A DNA stretch of 64,000 bases. It comes from Eutypa lata (taxonomy: Eukaryota; Ascomycota; Sordariomycetes; Xylariales; Diatrypaceae). A model generated the notes under the pieces. That model saw only the letters and a program-made list of their open reading frames with translations. It searched no databases and was not told where the DNA came from. Numbering within the stretch: position 1 is the first letter of the stretch; each line of letters opens with the position of its first letter. Shown here piece after piece: positions 22,218-33,456 of the stretch. The stretch lies in assembly GCA_022661535.1 (NCBI GenBank), contig JAKULF010000004.1, positions 5,890,001-5,954,000 on the forward strand, in the 5' to 3' direction. The position numbers and the translations under genes are program-made.

Positions 22218-22702
22218 CTACCCAATTAACCTCTCCATACTCTCCCACTCCGTCTTCCCCGTAGACAGCAGGTACCGGATGTGCCCAAGGTCAGTAACAT
22301 GGCGATGCCGCTCGAACTCGGCGCGCGCAAAGTGCCGGGTCTCGTTGCGCGTTGTCCGGTCGCCGATCCGCTGCGTGCCTCGGAGTATGTCCCGGTAGAG
22401 GGAGAGGACGCGAGAGCGTTGGAGGAACTAGATTAATCAGCCAGATGTTTATATATCGTACGCCAAAATGAACATGTTATAATGGTAAAGAAATTGGAAA
22501 GAAAGAAAGGAGAAGGAGAAGAAAGCAAGGTTTATATGTGGTGGAAGAGTCGTGCGAGCAAGTGAATGGATGGACACACGTGATCTAGGCTCAGAGCCGT
22601 CGTCGCCCCTGAGCGACTACTCCTCGGCGGGCGGGTTGCCTTCGCATAGCTTCGGATGATGGTGGTGGTGGTGGTGGTGCTTGTGGGTGGAATGAGGCGC
22701 AT
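22218..22702 (-). CDS. LYR-motif protein, LYRM2-like
   Basis: Minus-strand exons 22580-22702 and 22218-22427 (152-bp intron, phase 0) encode 110 residues. Exon 1 is a Thr/Arg/Ser-rich mitochondrial presequence (MRLIPPTSTTTTTTIIRSYA). Exon 2 carries the LYR tripeptide in RVLSLYRDILR at about residues 47-57, and the family's downstream aromatic in RHFARAEFERHR, then LGHIRYLLSTGKTEWESME, which matches LYRM2 rather than other LYR proteins. LYR proteins bind acyl-ACP and assist assembly of respiratory or Fe-S complexes in the matrix; LYRM2 is linked to complex I. An in-frame ATG at 22753 would add 17 residues; I prefer 22702 because the presequence then starts at the N-terminus. Confidence 0.85.
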
Positions 22703-23089
22703 AAGATCCGATTGGCAGCTGGGCGTGAGGTTATTCAGACATTGGCGGTTCATAGATAGGGAGGAAGGTCACAACTTCATTATAGCAGACATATCAGAAG
22801 CAACCCCATTTCAAAAAGCTGCTCACACAACCCACAATGACATCTGGTGAGGTAGAGGTTCCTGATCTACTTTTTAGTGGGGTCATATTCTAACCAATCA
22901 CATCTTTGAGATCGCCAATTCGTTTAACGGTCCAAGGCAGGTACGTACGTACCCTATTTCGAATCTCATCCGTCCTCTCACGACCAACTTGAACTGGATA
23001 AGACAGCCATATCCGGATTTCATGAACTTTAGTTGCTGGATGTCAACAGAAGTCTGAATTGCACTTTCGTCATACATCCACCTCTCAAC
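22703..23089. promoter_or_regulatory. divergent promoter region of the LYR protein and naa40 genes
   Basis: A 387-bp region between two head-to-head genes. No TATA box or recognised operator is evident. Confidence 0.4.
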
Positions 23090-23878
23090 ATGGAAGGCAC
23101 AAAAAAACCAAGCGCCAAGCGGAGGCGCGCCCAAACCGATCCCATCGAGCGCGTGAACCGGAAAAGCGACGAGGCATTCATCGCGGAGCACCTCCTGCCA
23201 CTGCTCCCGGTTGGCGCTATTGGTCCGGACTGGATGCAATGGACGCATCCAAGGACGAAAGACCCGTACCGGCTGAGCCTGGTCCGGACCGCGAACCTGA
23301 GCGCCGGGGATCTCAAGGCGTGCTTCGACCTGATCGAGGAGACGAGCCGGAAGGACTACGAACCGTCGTCGTTCGGCTGGAAGCCCTCCAAGAAGCTCGC
23401 CGAGATGAGGTCGCCTGACCTGCGGTACATCCTCGTCAAGGACGGTGCCGGGGGGCTCTGCGGCTTCACCTCCCTCATGCCGACGTATGAGGACGGTCAG
23501 CCCGTCGTCTACTGCTACGAGATTCATCTCAAACCCGAGCTACAGGGGTAAGCTTTCTCCCTATACTACTTGGCTCCTAGCTTAATGTGTTTTACGCATA
23601 GCAATAGGCTAGGCTAAACCTAACTAACGTACGACTCCCTTTTCAGAACAGGAATGGGCCGCCTATTAATGGGGTTCCTGGAGAACATAGCTGTCAATTC
23701 GCCACCTATTATGAAGGTCATGTTGACCTGCTTCTTGAGCAATCAGCACGCCTTAAATTTCTACAAGAAGCTGGGGTTCGTCGTAGATGAGTTATCTCCA
23801 GGGCCTAGGAAGCTGCGGTACGGCAAGGTGTTTGTCCCTGACTACGCCATCATGAGCAAGCTCGCCAGCAGACAGTAG
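23090..23878 (+). CDS. naa40: N-alpha-acetyltransferase 40 (NatD), histone-specific
   Basis: Exons 23090-23547 and 23647-23878 (99-bp intron) encode 229 residues, close to other Naa40 proteins. The ATG at 23090 follows CTCAACATGG; upstream in-frame codons lack ATG. The Lys/Arg-rich start (KKPSAKRRRAQ) is typical. The GNAT fold shows VYCYEIHLKPELQGTGMGRL, in which Q-x2-G-x-G binds acetyl-CoA, followed by VMLTCFLSNQHALNFYKKLG and the C-terminal strand. The YEIHL plus LTCF-N-ALNFYKKLGF combination is specific to Naa40/Nat4 among GNATs. The enzyme acetylates the N-terminus of histones H4 and H2A. The splice interrupts the acetyl-CoA motif. Confidence 0.9.
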
Positions 23879-24468
23879 ATTGCACCAAATCTGACGCAAG
23901 GTTGATCCTGATCTCACGGCTTAGTTGAGTATAAGTTGTATATGGGGCACGGAAAGAACGAAGCTTGACCCTCTTCACCTATCCTGGTTACCTTCACCTG
24001 TTATTATCAGGTACTGGACGACTGATGTTGATGCATGCACAGGCATCAGCTAAGGGATGAAGGAAGCTCACACAAAAAAAACCCCATCTTCATCCATGCA
24101 TTACGTACTATGGGATCAATATCATTTGCTGCGGCGTGAAAGTCAACTAGAGCTGTTGAAATGTTATCACCGAGGTTGCGGCTCTCTCATCCTCGACCGA
24201 TAGGGTCTGAATAGTGTTAGGGCGAATCTACACATGGCATCAATACTCTTTTTAGCCCCCGAGTAGAAAGACTTCATAGACACTCCTAAGGCTATTGTAT
24301 GTGGCTCTCATGTCAAGATCTGGTAATCCGGGCTCTGTGGACGGCATAGGTTTTGATGTCTTTACATCCAATCGACTCATTCCGCTTTAGTAGCAATCAG
24401 AGTTAACACTACTTATAAAGATCCTGTATTACGCCAGCATCCTCTCGATCCCGCTATGTGTGATGACC
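23879..24468. other. spacer
   Basis: Between naa40 and the 3' end of the convergent lectin gene. No coding frame, RNA gene or repeat seen. Confidence 0.45.
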
Positions 24469-25178
24469 TCACACGCCACGATACCCAAGAGGTCTCACAT
24501 TTCTGTTATAATCGACGGCGCAAATAAACGTGCGACAACACTGCGGGTTACCACATATATTCCCCGTCGCGAAAAGACTGACGAGCGCCACATCTCCAGG
24601 TCGCCCCAAGCCAGGCAGTGCTGGGCGGCCGCCGCCCCCTGGGATGTTAGGGACAACGGTTGTCGGCGGTGGCACGACGATTGGGCTCGGCTGTGTGCTG
24701 GTCGGTATATCCAAGAACTTCCACATCTGCGTGGGATCGCCGAAGTAGGAGTTCGTGAATACCGAAGGGGGGATCATCTGTATGACCGTGTTCGAGGCTC
24801 CGTTTCGGATGGTGTGGTAGTCTCTGCAAGATCTTAGTCTGGGGGATAGAAGTGTTGTGCGGTTACAAAGACTGACTTGAATCCGATGACGGGCTCGATG
24901 ACCCAGAGTTGGTTGTCCGCGCCTGTCTGGTTTGCCAGAACGACTTGGGTGCCTGGTGTTGCATTGCCTCCCGCCAGCTCTATCACGTTCCCGGTCGAGA
25001 TGTGGGCGATCATGTAGGCATTGGCGTTTTTCAGGGGTTGGGGAGCGAGGTTGAAAAGCTGGCTGTGGAGGACGGCATAGTTCATCCCAGTTGAGGTGAT
25101 CTGCTTCGTAGGTGTAATCCCGAGGATGAAGAGGTTGCTGTTCTGAATGATGTATGAACCAGCTGGTAGGGATCCCAT
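24469..25178 (-). CDS. ricin-B-type (beta-trefoil) lectin-like protein
   Basis: Minus-strand exons 24877-25178 and 24469-24823 (53-bp intron) encode 218 residues. Residues 1-145 form a ricin-B-like repeat set: MGSLPAGSYIIQNSNLFIL opens like other fungal trefoils, and two QxW motifs (NQLWVIEP, TQMWKFLDIP) close repeats. There is no signal peptide, so the protein is probably cytoplasmic, as for many fungal defence lectins. After residue 150 the sequence becomes Pro/Gly-rich (SPIVVPPPTTVVPNIPGGGG) and ends in a Cys-containing segment without recognisable fold; that C-terminus could be mispredicted. The sugar ligand is unknown. Another lectin-fold gene lies 2 kb downstream on the other strand. 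Confidence 0.7.
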
Positions 25179-25692
25179 CGTAACAGAATATGGAGTTACT
25201 GGGCTAGAGAGAAGTATGGTCTCTTCCGGTTCGGTGTAAATGGGGATGGGAAAAAATGAACAATGAAGAACAATAGGGATGACCCAGAACTCTGGAAAGG
25301 AGGATAATTGTAGATTCCTCTGTCAAGAAACCCGTCAGAACACTAACTGCATCTCCAAGTATAGGCCAATTCTCTGTCAAATCTATAGAGCTTGGGGAGG
25401 AAAGCGGTACTCTACCGCTTAATGCAGTTCTCTACAGCTGCCGTGTATTACTAACACGTCCTTTTGTCCCAGCTACATCACAAGAGGCCAGGCAAAATCT
25501 CACATCGATCTTTTCCCTGCCTGATTCCAAATATTCCATGCTGTCACTATAACCCACAGGCTGGACGCGATTAGGACAGGACTCGGCCGTCGGCCCACCA
25601 TTCGATTACGAATCATCCTCAGCTGTTTCCTCTAGACCGAGCATTATCATGGGCGGGCAAAGCCGTCATTGGGTACCACATTGTATGCCAAT
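25179..25692. other. spacer, presumed lectin promoter
   Basis: Upstream of the minus-strand ricin-B-like gene. No clear motif. An ATG at 25650 opens a 37-codon frame that overlaps the next ORF and has no visible merit. Confidence 0.35.
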
Positions 25693-25947
25693 ATGCCGCA
25701 GGAATACGAGGCTGTCAAATCATCAAGGATCAATGGAGATAATGATCTAGATAGTTTCGACGTGCCGCCCCCTCCCCATCAGTCACTGGCCCAAGCTGAC
25801 GTGCAATTTCCGGTATCCTCTGACAAGAACCCTGGCTACCTTCGCCCAGGTTGGCGGTTTGAAGTGAGGCGTACCGTTGGGCACCATGCTACCAAGCTCT
25901 CACCTCGTCACTTTAGTCTTCTAGATGAGGCCAATATGATGCCCTGA
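25693..25947 (+). CDS. possible small protein or N-terminal gene fragment
   Basis: An 84-residue frame starting MPQEYEAVKSSRINGDNDL and containing PGYLRPGWRFEVRRTVGHH. The acidic, Pro-rich start followed by a basic Arg/Trp segment resembles the cytoplasmic N-terminus that precedes membrane spans in some large fungal membrane proteins, but no membrane segment follows in any frame. It is either a short unknown protein or a relic. Confidence 0.25.
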   Translation: MPQEYEAVKSSRINGDNDLDSFDVPPPPHQSLAQADVQFPVSSDKNPGYLRPGWRFEVRRTVGHHATKLSPRHFSLLDEANMMP

Positions 25948-27079
25948 CGTTCATTTGTTGATAATTACATCTGTGTCGCCGTCTCGGCTACCTATCAAGT
26001 CATGTTGATACACGTGTAACTTGGTAAGAGTAATAGTTGTGCATTGCTGGTTCTTATTGTGAGAAGAACCTTGCAAAATAACTTGTCATTTGTCGAGATA
26101 TTCGCTAGGCTAGTGATAAGCCTGTCATTTCGGGTAACGCATCCGACGACCGCTTATACTACTCCTCATGTAGGACTTAGGCATTAGACATCAACAACAA
26201 CAACAATAATAGATAGCAATGATAATGCGGGATTTCTGCTGACGGTTGTTTCTTGGGTTGCATACATGCGGATCAAATCCTACCAAGGACACCCGTTTTG
26301 TTTCAATAACTTTTACATACACAGCTGAACATACAAACCATCATGCAGCAGTCCTGATATTGGGGGACAATTATTGGCAGTCATAGTATGGATGTGTAAA
26401 AAGGTTGCGCAGCCTTATTCTAATGGGACATGGTCCCCTATGTATGTTCTTGGGCTTTAAATCGCTGTTTTCTAGTGTCAATATAAGGCTAAACAATCAT
26501 AAACACGTGCTTTCGTACAGCTTTATACAAGCTGCTTATGACAGGAAACGAATGAATCCTGTTGATTGTAGATTATATCAGTGGATTCTGTTCACTTCCT
26601 GGTGAAATTGAAAAGCTACCCTTTCCATCAAAAGTTCTATGTTTTGGTTCGAGTGACTTGATACTGCAGGCTCGTTCAGCTGGGTGGGATGTTCAGCTGG
26701 TTGTGGAATGCGGAAAGTTGCTCGAAAGAGTTGCCTGCTACTTCTCACTGCATAATATTACATATTAGAAATCACAATTCAAACCAATCATATAATATCC
26801 AGTTATCACCTGTGAGTAGACTTGTAATATTGGGCGGCAGTCTCCTGTTTGCGGCTCTTCCACCTAGTACGCGACCCAACGCCAGCCATGCCGGGCGCAC
26901 CGAAGGATGTGTTGGGTGTTTTTGACGTTGACCTACGTCGGGCTTGACTTGTTACATTTAAAGCAAGACCTAACCCTTCAATTTAACTAGGTTAGTAAGA
27001 GAGCATTACTACATCATAACCCGAATCGCGAGCCTTCTCAAGTCATATATCACCGGTTCCCACCCGTTCAACAATTACC
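25948..27079. other. gene-free spacer
   Basis: About 1.1 kb without convincing coding frames. Overlapping short ORFs at 26405-26925 have no motif and mixed composition. The right end is the promoter of the fucose-lectin-like gene. Confidence 0.4.
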
Positions 27080-28866
27080 ATGTCCCTCAAGTCCTCAGAC
27101 GAGGCCCCTGACGTGCCTATTCCTACTCCCCAGCAGAATACCCAGTTCCATCTTGCGGCCGTGTCGATCTCCCATCCACCCAGCCCCTGGACCATTAAAA
27201 AATGCACATGCGAAAAACAGCTTCCGGGTAAACCGGCGGAACAGAGCCAGCACATTCGTCTATACTACGCCGAGCTCAGCTACTACGACCATACCCCGGG
27301 ATGCTTCCTTATCAAGGAGAACAGATTCTCTGACGCACAGGGGTGGTACGCACCAAGTGACGGCCTCGTTGCGGATGATGCAGTGGCTGGTAGTCCTATC
27401 ACGGCCATCGGATGGTGGGATGCCTCCGATGATGGTCTAGGTTTCAAGGACCCTTGGGAGGTAAGCTCATCGCCACTGATAATACCGCCGATCGAACTTC
27501 AAGGACTCATTTCCATAGACAAGAGTCTATTACGTGGACAGAAACGGTAATCTTCGGGAGGTGAGAGTGCTGCCTTTAGCTACATTAGCATTCGGAGCAT
27601 AAGATTCTAATGACTTGCAACCAGCGCATCAACCACAGTTACTTCGACCCTTCGCCTAAGGACGATTTTGATTCAGAGCTTCCGAAACCCGAAGAGCTTG
27701 TCCCTCCAACACCCGGGTGGATATTGACTCCCCTAAGTGGCAAAGCATCCAAAGCCGAGGATGCAGTCAACTCATTCCCAGTGGTCAATCCACACCCCAT
27801 CGCCAAGATATCAGCCGTTCGCACTGACAAAGGTGAAATCTATCTCTTCTATCAGAGCAGTGACTTGACTATTCGGGCCCTGGTATCCACACCCGGGAAA
27901 GGTTGGGTTCACCAAGAGTCACCAGCTGTCTGCTCTGGTCAGGTCCAGGCCGGAACGGCATTGGCAGCTGTAGCAGGAGGTTGGTCGGAGGTTAGACTCT
28001 TTTACATCACCTCACAAAACACCTTGGGAGAGGTTTATGAGCGTGATGGTGAGAAATGGACCGAAAGTAGGTGACTCAACTTGACTTGACGAGGCTTCAT
28101 GAAAAATGAACTTAACTAAACGATATCACCAGGTGAACTACCCCCATACAAGGTCATGCGAACTACGATGCTCGCGGCTGTTGCGTGGAACCATGCGACA
28201 CCATTCTTCCAGATCCGCGTCTACGCCACTGGCGGGAAGGAGGAGGTGCAAGAGTACTCCTTCTCCCGCAACTCGGGAGGCTGGATGCCGCCTGAGCAAC
28301 TTGACAGCAGCGCGAAGACGAACGATCTCGCGGCCGCTCTCTATCCCGTCTCGGCAGTTGCCGCTGCGATGTTGGGAGATGGCTGCTCGACCAAGGTGTA
28401 CTTCCATCCGCGCCGATTCGTCGCTGAGTGGGATTCGTGCACCAAGCGCACCTTCCCCAGCACCTTGACCACTGTGAGCGAGCGATTCGAAGCAAGAAGA
28501 CAGGTCGAACATGAGACTAGAGTGAAGATAGCGGAAGAGGAGGAACGAAAGCGGAGAGAAGAGGAGGCAAGGAAACAACGGGAAGAAGAAGCAAGAAAGC
28601 AACGAGAAGCAGAAGAAGAAAAGAGAAAGCAAGAGAAAAGTAGGCAGACCGGTCTACCTGCCCTCTCTGGCGAGGATCTCCGGACGAAAGAAAGGCTGAG
28701 GGCGACGCCGGTTGGAGTCTCAGTTGAGCTCAAGGGAACTGTTTTGGAGAAGATAATGAAGGTTTCTAATTGTAAGGCGGGCTTTAGATGGATGAAAACC
28801 GAGACTGGCTGGCAGTGTGCCAAGAAGGGCCATGAGCTTACCGATGAAGAGTTCGACGCTCTTTAG
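27080..28866 (+). CDS. fucose-specific-lectin-fold protein fused to a coiled coil
   Basis: Four exons (27080-27460, 27519-27560, 27625-28066, 28133-28866; introns 58, 64 and 66 bp) encode 532 residues. Residues about 20-400 show the repeated blades of the fungal fucose-specific lectin propeller: HIRLYYAELS, TRVYYVDRNGNLRE, IYLFYQSSDLTIRAL, VRLFYITSQNTLGEVY, IRVYATGGKEEVQEY and TKVYFHPRRFVAEW, each followed by a GW strand. Residues about 400-455 are a strongly charged coiled coil of repeated Glu-Glu-Ala-Arg-Lys-Gln-Arg, and residues about 460-532 form a small unknown domain with two cysteines (SNCKAGFRW, GWQCAKKG). No signal peptide. Blade 2 is encoded by a 42-bp exon. The fusion is unlike the simple lectin of Aleuria. 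Function unknown; glycan binding likely. Confidence 0.8.
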
Positions 28867-30109
28867 GGGGGTTATTGCTCTTCCCGAAAGGCTCCTTATC
28901 GTCTTTCTTTCTTTCTTTTTTCCTTTTCCTTTCTCTCTTTTACCCATACCATCTTTAGCTGCTTTACCAGCAATATGAGTAAATAGTCAAGGTTACTGAT
29001 CTAACTTGGTCTATGCAATAAACGCAACACTTGGCACATGCCGATAGTTTCCATGTATAAGTGACTGCCAAATCGTTCCGCTTGTAGACGAAACGTGGCG
29101 TTCACATTCAGTAGGTATGTAGCTTCGTCCGCTAGTATTCAGTGGGATCTTGAACGTCACAATCCCCGAGTTCTAACAATATATGATGAGAAGGTCTGGT
29201 CAATTTGTTGGCTTAGTATTACATGAATCTCCTGTAGCAGAGTTTCAACAATACACAGTTAGGGGAGCAACAAATTGGTCTTCTAGAAAGAACAACTTAG
29301 GTAGCTATGATGTTCGTGCAACCCTTGGTTTGTGATTGCATTACAACGATTTGCATGTTAATCAAGAACCAATAATTTACTCGCTCTCCTAATAATCGAC
29401 CATCGTAGGGACTCTTTCGTGTTCCGTATTACAGAACAACGTAGTTGGACTATATGTTAATATATTCTGAGACTGGAAATGAAGCCAGCCTTAATGGTGG
29501 ACAACCCCCTCGCAAACCTTCCCTTCTACCTAGACTCATTGGCAATATTAATTTAAATGGTCAATAGATGATACAAACTATTGACGCCGAATACATATAT
29601 ATATATCGAGTTTTTTAATGATTTATAACGCGCAAACTTTTTTCATAAAAAGAAAATATATTATTATGTTGCAATTAAGTACATAACTTAACAGACAAAA
29701 CATTTAATACAGAAATTACAATTATAAACACAATGAATTATTAAATATAATTTATTTTATTTCAGTTTTAGTTGTCGAAAATGCCCGGAATATAAGAAGA
29801 TCACCCCTTTTATATACCTAGGTAATTCAAGTTCATAAACATATTCTTATCACCTCTTTTTAAGAACAAACCTTTGTATCATTTCTTAAAACCTGCATTG
29901 GACTCATTACACGTCATCAGCTACACGTGCATGAATGCTTATTGTTACACAATGCATTATCTATTGGGAAGATTACACGATATACCGAAGTCCGCTTTCA
30001 CGAGTTAAACTGGCTAGATTCATAGTGGCAGCTAGAATGAAAACGAACGTTAAAGGGGGAAAGCAACTCTGCGAGCTAGCTTCCGAGTAAGTAATTATTC
30101 AGGCACTTA
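28867..30109. other. AT-rich spacer
   Basis: Separates convergent 3' ends. The part 29560-29780 is very TA-rich with only CG-type G/C left, like a small RIP relic. No coding frame or RNA gene seen. Confidence 0.45.
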
Positions 30110-32255
30110 TTAATTTAAATGAACTGTCCTATGTTCCCTATCAAGCTCACGAATGAACTCCCCGCCCATAATATCATAGACGAATGCATCCCCAACGAGC
30201 TCGTAATTATCCCTCTCTCCCCCTACTTGTCGTCTAGGGCGCAAAACTAAAGGCACCAACCCCCCAAACAAAATCCAAATCTCGTCGCCCGGCTGCGCCG
30301 TGAACGGCCCGAGCCCAAAGTGACCGTTCTCTGTCAGCAAGAGCGTCTGACCCACGCACATGTCCCACGTCCAGCCGTTCTCCGTCTCCTCGCTGACGTC
30401 GAGCCCACCTGGAAACACGCCGTTAGTCAGGTTCCGGAACCGGTCCTCCCAGGGACAGCCCATGAAGTTCTGTATCCCCGGTTTCCGCCCCACAAAACCA
30501 GCCGCGAGTTCTGCCCAGCGATCGATGTGCGCGCGTAGCGCCTCGTAAGAGTCGGAGTGCCGGTGGAGGTCGTGCTCCCGGACCGGGCTCCCGACCGCCG
30601 CGATCGTGTCTACGAAGACGCCGCCGAGCGAGAGCACGGACTCGTCGTCGGCCGACACCGCCATCTGCATGGGCGTGTTGTTGTCGGCGCGGAAGGCGTG
30701 GTATGCCCAGGCGTGCGGCCAGTACCGACCGTATCGCTTCGCGTGGTCCGGGTCCTCCATCCAGTCGATGGCCCAGGAAGGCAGACCCTCGGTGGGGCCG
30801 CGCTCGCCCCTCCGCCCGACGAGCGGCATGAGGCCGCCGTCGAGCCGGATGAGATCTAGCGTCATTCGCTTGTATAAGGTTACGACGTCGAGCGCGTAGT
30901 CACAGGATTGCACGGTGGGGAAGAGGATCTCGTCGTCTTCCTCATCCTCATCATCATCATCGTCGCCGCCCTCTTCTTCTTCCTCGTCGTCATTCTCCTC
31001 TTCCTCCTCTTCCTCTTCATCGTCGTCGTCGTCGTCGTCGTCGTCATCGTCCCCGCAACGCAGCAGCCCCATCAGCCCGTAAACCTTATCACGCGGGTTG
31101 CTAGCCTGTCTGTGGCGGAACCTCCACAGGAGATCCAAGGGGCTCTCTCGTCCATGGCGTACGATCCGCACGGAACCCGCGCGCATGGCCAGCGGGTTTA
31201 TGGCCGGCCCGAACGACTCGAAGATGTCGAAGGGGAGGTCCGGCTGCTGGTCCCAGGTGAAGATCTCCGAGGCTCGCTCGACCGTCTCCCACGCGATCGA
31301 GAGGTCGCCCCAGAGGATCTGCGCGCGCCGCGAGAGCACCACTTCTTGCACCGTCCAGAGGCGCTCCCACCAGTCGTCGTAGACCATCGTCTTCACGGCC
31401 GTGGCGGCGGCCCTGCGCTGCGAGACGGTCGCTAGACTGGCGGGCGTCTCGGTGACCTTCCCATCGGCGGCGCGGCAGACTAGGTCGAGCATGTCGAATC
31501 CGGCCTGCACCTGGGCCGGGGTTAGAGGCCGTTCGTCTTCGCCCTCTTCCCTCCTTGCCTGCGTCTTTGATTGTACTGCGAAGTCGCTCAGCCAGATAAT
31601 GCACACTGCAACATCTGGAGTTAGCAATTCCCTACTTCCTTAAGGTAGGTAGGTATCTTAGCGAGGCCTGGGAGTTATTCAGGGAGCAAAAGAGCTCCTG
31701 AAGATGCCTTCCCCTCTTTCCCCCCTTTGGTATGTAACTCCAAGCACTGAAAGTGAGCCACAAAGGAAAATAAATAATAATAATAATAATAATAAACACG
31801 AAAATTCGCTTACTGGCGCTCCTGGCGAAGATCCGCTGCATCAGGTTGACCTCATGGGTCTTCTCCTCGTCGTCGGCCTGGTTGATGCAGACGGCGTCGA
31901 TCCAGACGAAGTAGCTGTCCGTCTCGCGGCGGAGCTTCGCCAGCGCCGCGTAGACGTTCTCCCGCACGGGGCGCTCGTGCCCGTTGATTCGGATCGCCTT
32001 GGTCGCAGGGCCGGCGCCCCAGACGTACGAGAGCGTGTCGTACGTCAGGTCCGTGGTCTCAACGTCGACGAGGTGGAAGAGGCATTCTATCGCCAAGTCT
32101 TCCTTTTTGCCGCCGTCGCCGCTTGGCAGGACTTCTAGCACCCGGATGCAGGTCGAGTCTTGCTCGATCTTGGGCCACATCTCGTCGTTGGGGCTGTCAT
32201 TTTGAATCGGGGTTGGATTGATGCCAGGAGCGGTTTCTGATGTGGTAGATGCCAT
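30110..32255 (-). CDS. HET-domain protein with acidic insert
   Basis: Minus-strand exons 31814-32255 and 30110-31605 (208-bp intron) encode 645 residues. The HET core is intact: YDTLSYVWG (residues 72-80), REN-YAALAKLRR, YFVWIDAVCINQADD (115-129) and, in exon 2, YDDWWERLWTVQEVVLSR and NPRDKVYGLMGLL. HET domains are TIR-like folds that trigger regulated cell death in heterokaryon incompatibility; this gene is a lone HET protein whose partner is unknown. Directly after YGLMGLLRCG comes about 41 nearly pure Asp/Glu residues (about 332-373), encoded by GTC/CTC-type repeats. The C-terminal half (LPSWAIDWM, LLLTENGHFGLGP, GDEIWILFGG) is the usual HET extension. No signal peptide. The intron holds an (AAT)n array at 31773-31797. 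Confidence 0.9.
30932..31052. repeat. GAC/GAG-type coding microsatellite in the HET gene
   Basis: On the plus strand GTC, CTC and CTT triplets repeat; on the coding strand they give a nearly pure Asp/Glu tract, in frame. Confidence 0.85.
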
Positions 32256-33456
32256 CCTTGGAGGGTTTTTCAGTGTGTAACGACCTTCACTGACTTCTTG
32301 GGCTGTGGTGGCTAGCTACCAAATCATTAGGCGTGGGAATCCGAACCCTCTGCCGGACCATGGATGACTGCATACTTATATGTTAGAAGCTGCAACCTGC
32401 ATTTTATATTCAGTTCCTTGAATGGTGATAGAGGCTGCGTGGGGTGCGTATATTTCGTATTTGACGATATAGGAGGTAAGTAAGTAAGGCGGGTACTGAA
32501 GAAGATCCATGAATTGTACAATACGTCCCGCCTCGTTTCCCCGATCGGGGTATACTATGATTGTTTAGGGGTTGGTGAGTATACTAGTTAATGTGTCCTT
32601 TCCGGGCATAAAATCACGTGACTACTATATTGCTCCTTCAAACTTGTTCCAAAAGAATAGAGTCTGTAAATACCGTCTGTATCATAGTGTGTGTACATAG
32701 TATGAGACGTTATCTGCGAAGCTTGGGAGTTCTAGCTCAACGATATGTAGTTCCAAAAGGGGAATCTTCTGCTCGGGCTTAATCTCCTCTCCTGGTGCTC
32801 ATCAGTTTTGGAGTCTGGGCTAGTGGAAAGGACGAATGTGAAGGATCTATGTATCTTTTTATAGCCCTCGAAAGGAGTCATGTCTGAGCTTGCAATGGTA
32901 AGAAAGCAAGTGACATAGATAACCTTCGACGAGATGGATGTCTAAATTCATGATATTTGTTTTCATATTCAAGATACTACTTAGTTATAAATAATATAGA
33001 AACGAGACTGTGATATTTTGCGTACTTCCATCTTGAGGTAAAATTGTATGAAGCCATGGCGGTTATATTTGAGAAACGGTAGAAATGTTGGCGCCGTAGA
33101 CACAAAGAATGTACCTGTGCTTTACTGTAGAATACTGCATTGTAAAGAACTTATGATCTCGCAGACGAGAAGGCTGCGGTCTCGATATTTCTAGTATCTA
33201 GATACTCTTCTATCTGAATAGGGATTTTCCAGGTGTAATTTGAACCTAGTACGGTCCATGTAATATATCATGTATCGAAGTGCTGTAATCCTAATCGATG
33301 CTCTTGAGCTGTGTGCTGCTACATGCTGTACATAAAAGACCCCCGAATACACCATGCCATTATTGAAAACCGGATGATACAATGCCATTTCGCATCCACC
33401 GGCGGTTCTACATACCCCCCCCCCCTCCCCCCCCTTCTCTGATCTCCCACTCGACT
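32256..33456. other. gene-free spacer
   Basis: Contains the HET-gene promoter at its left end. A C-run (about 33415-33436) lies just beyond the next gene's stop. No coding frame of merit; no RNA gene seen. Confidence 0.4.

Noticed and set aside
26405..26925. Three overlapping short plus-strand ORFs
   Set aside because: No motif, no consistent frame or splice pattern, and A+T-rich composition unlike the genes here.
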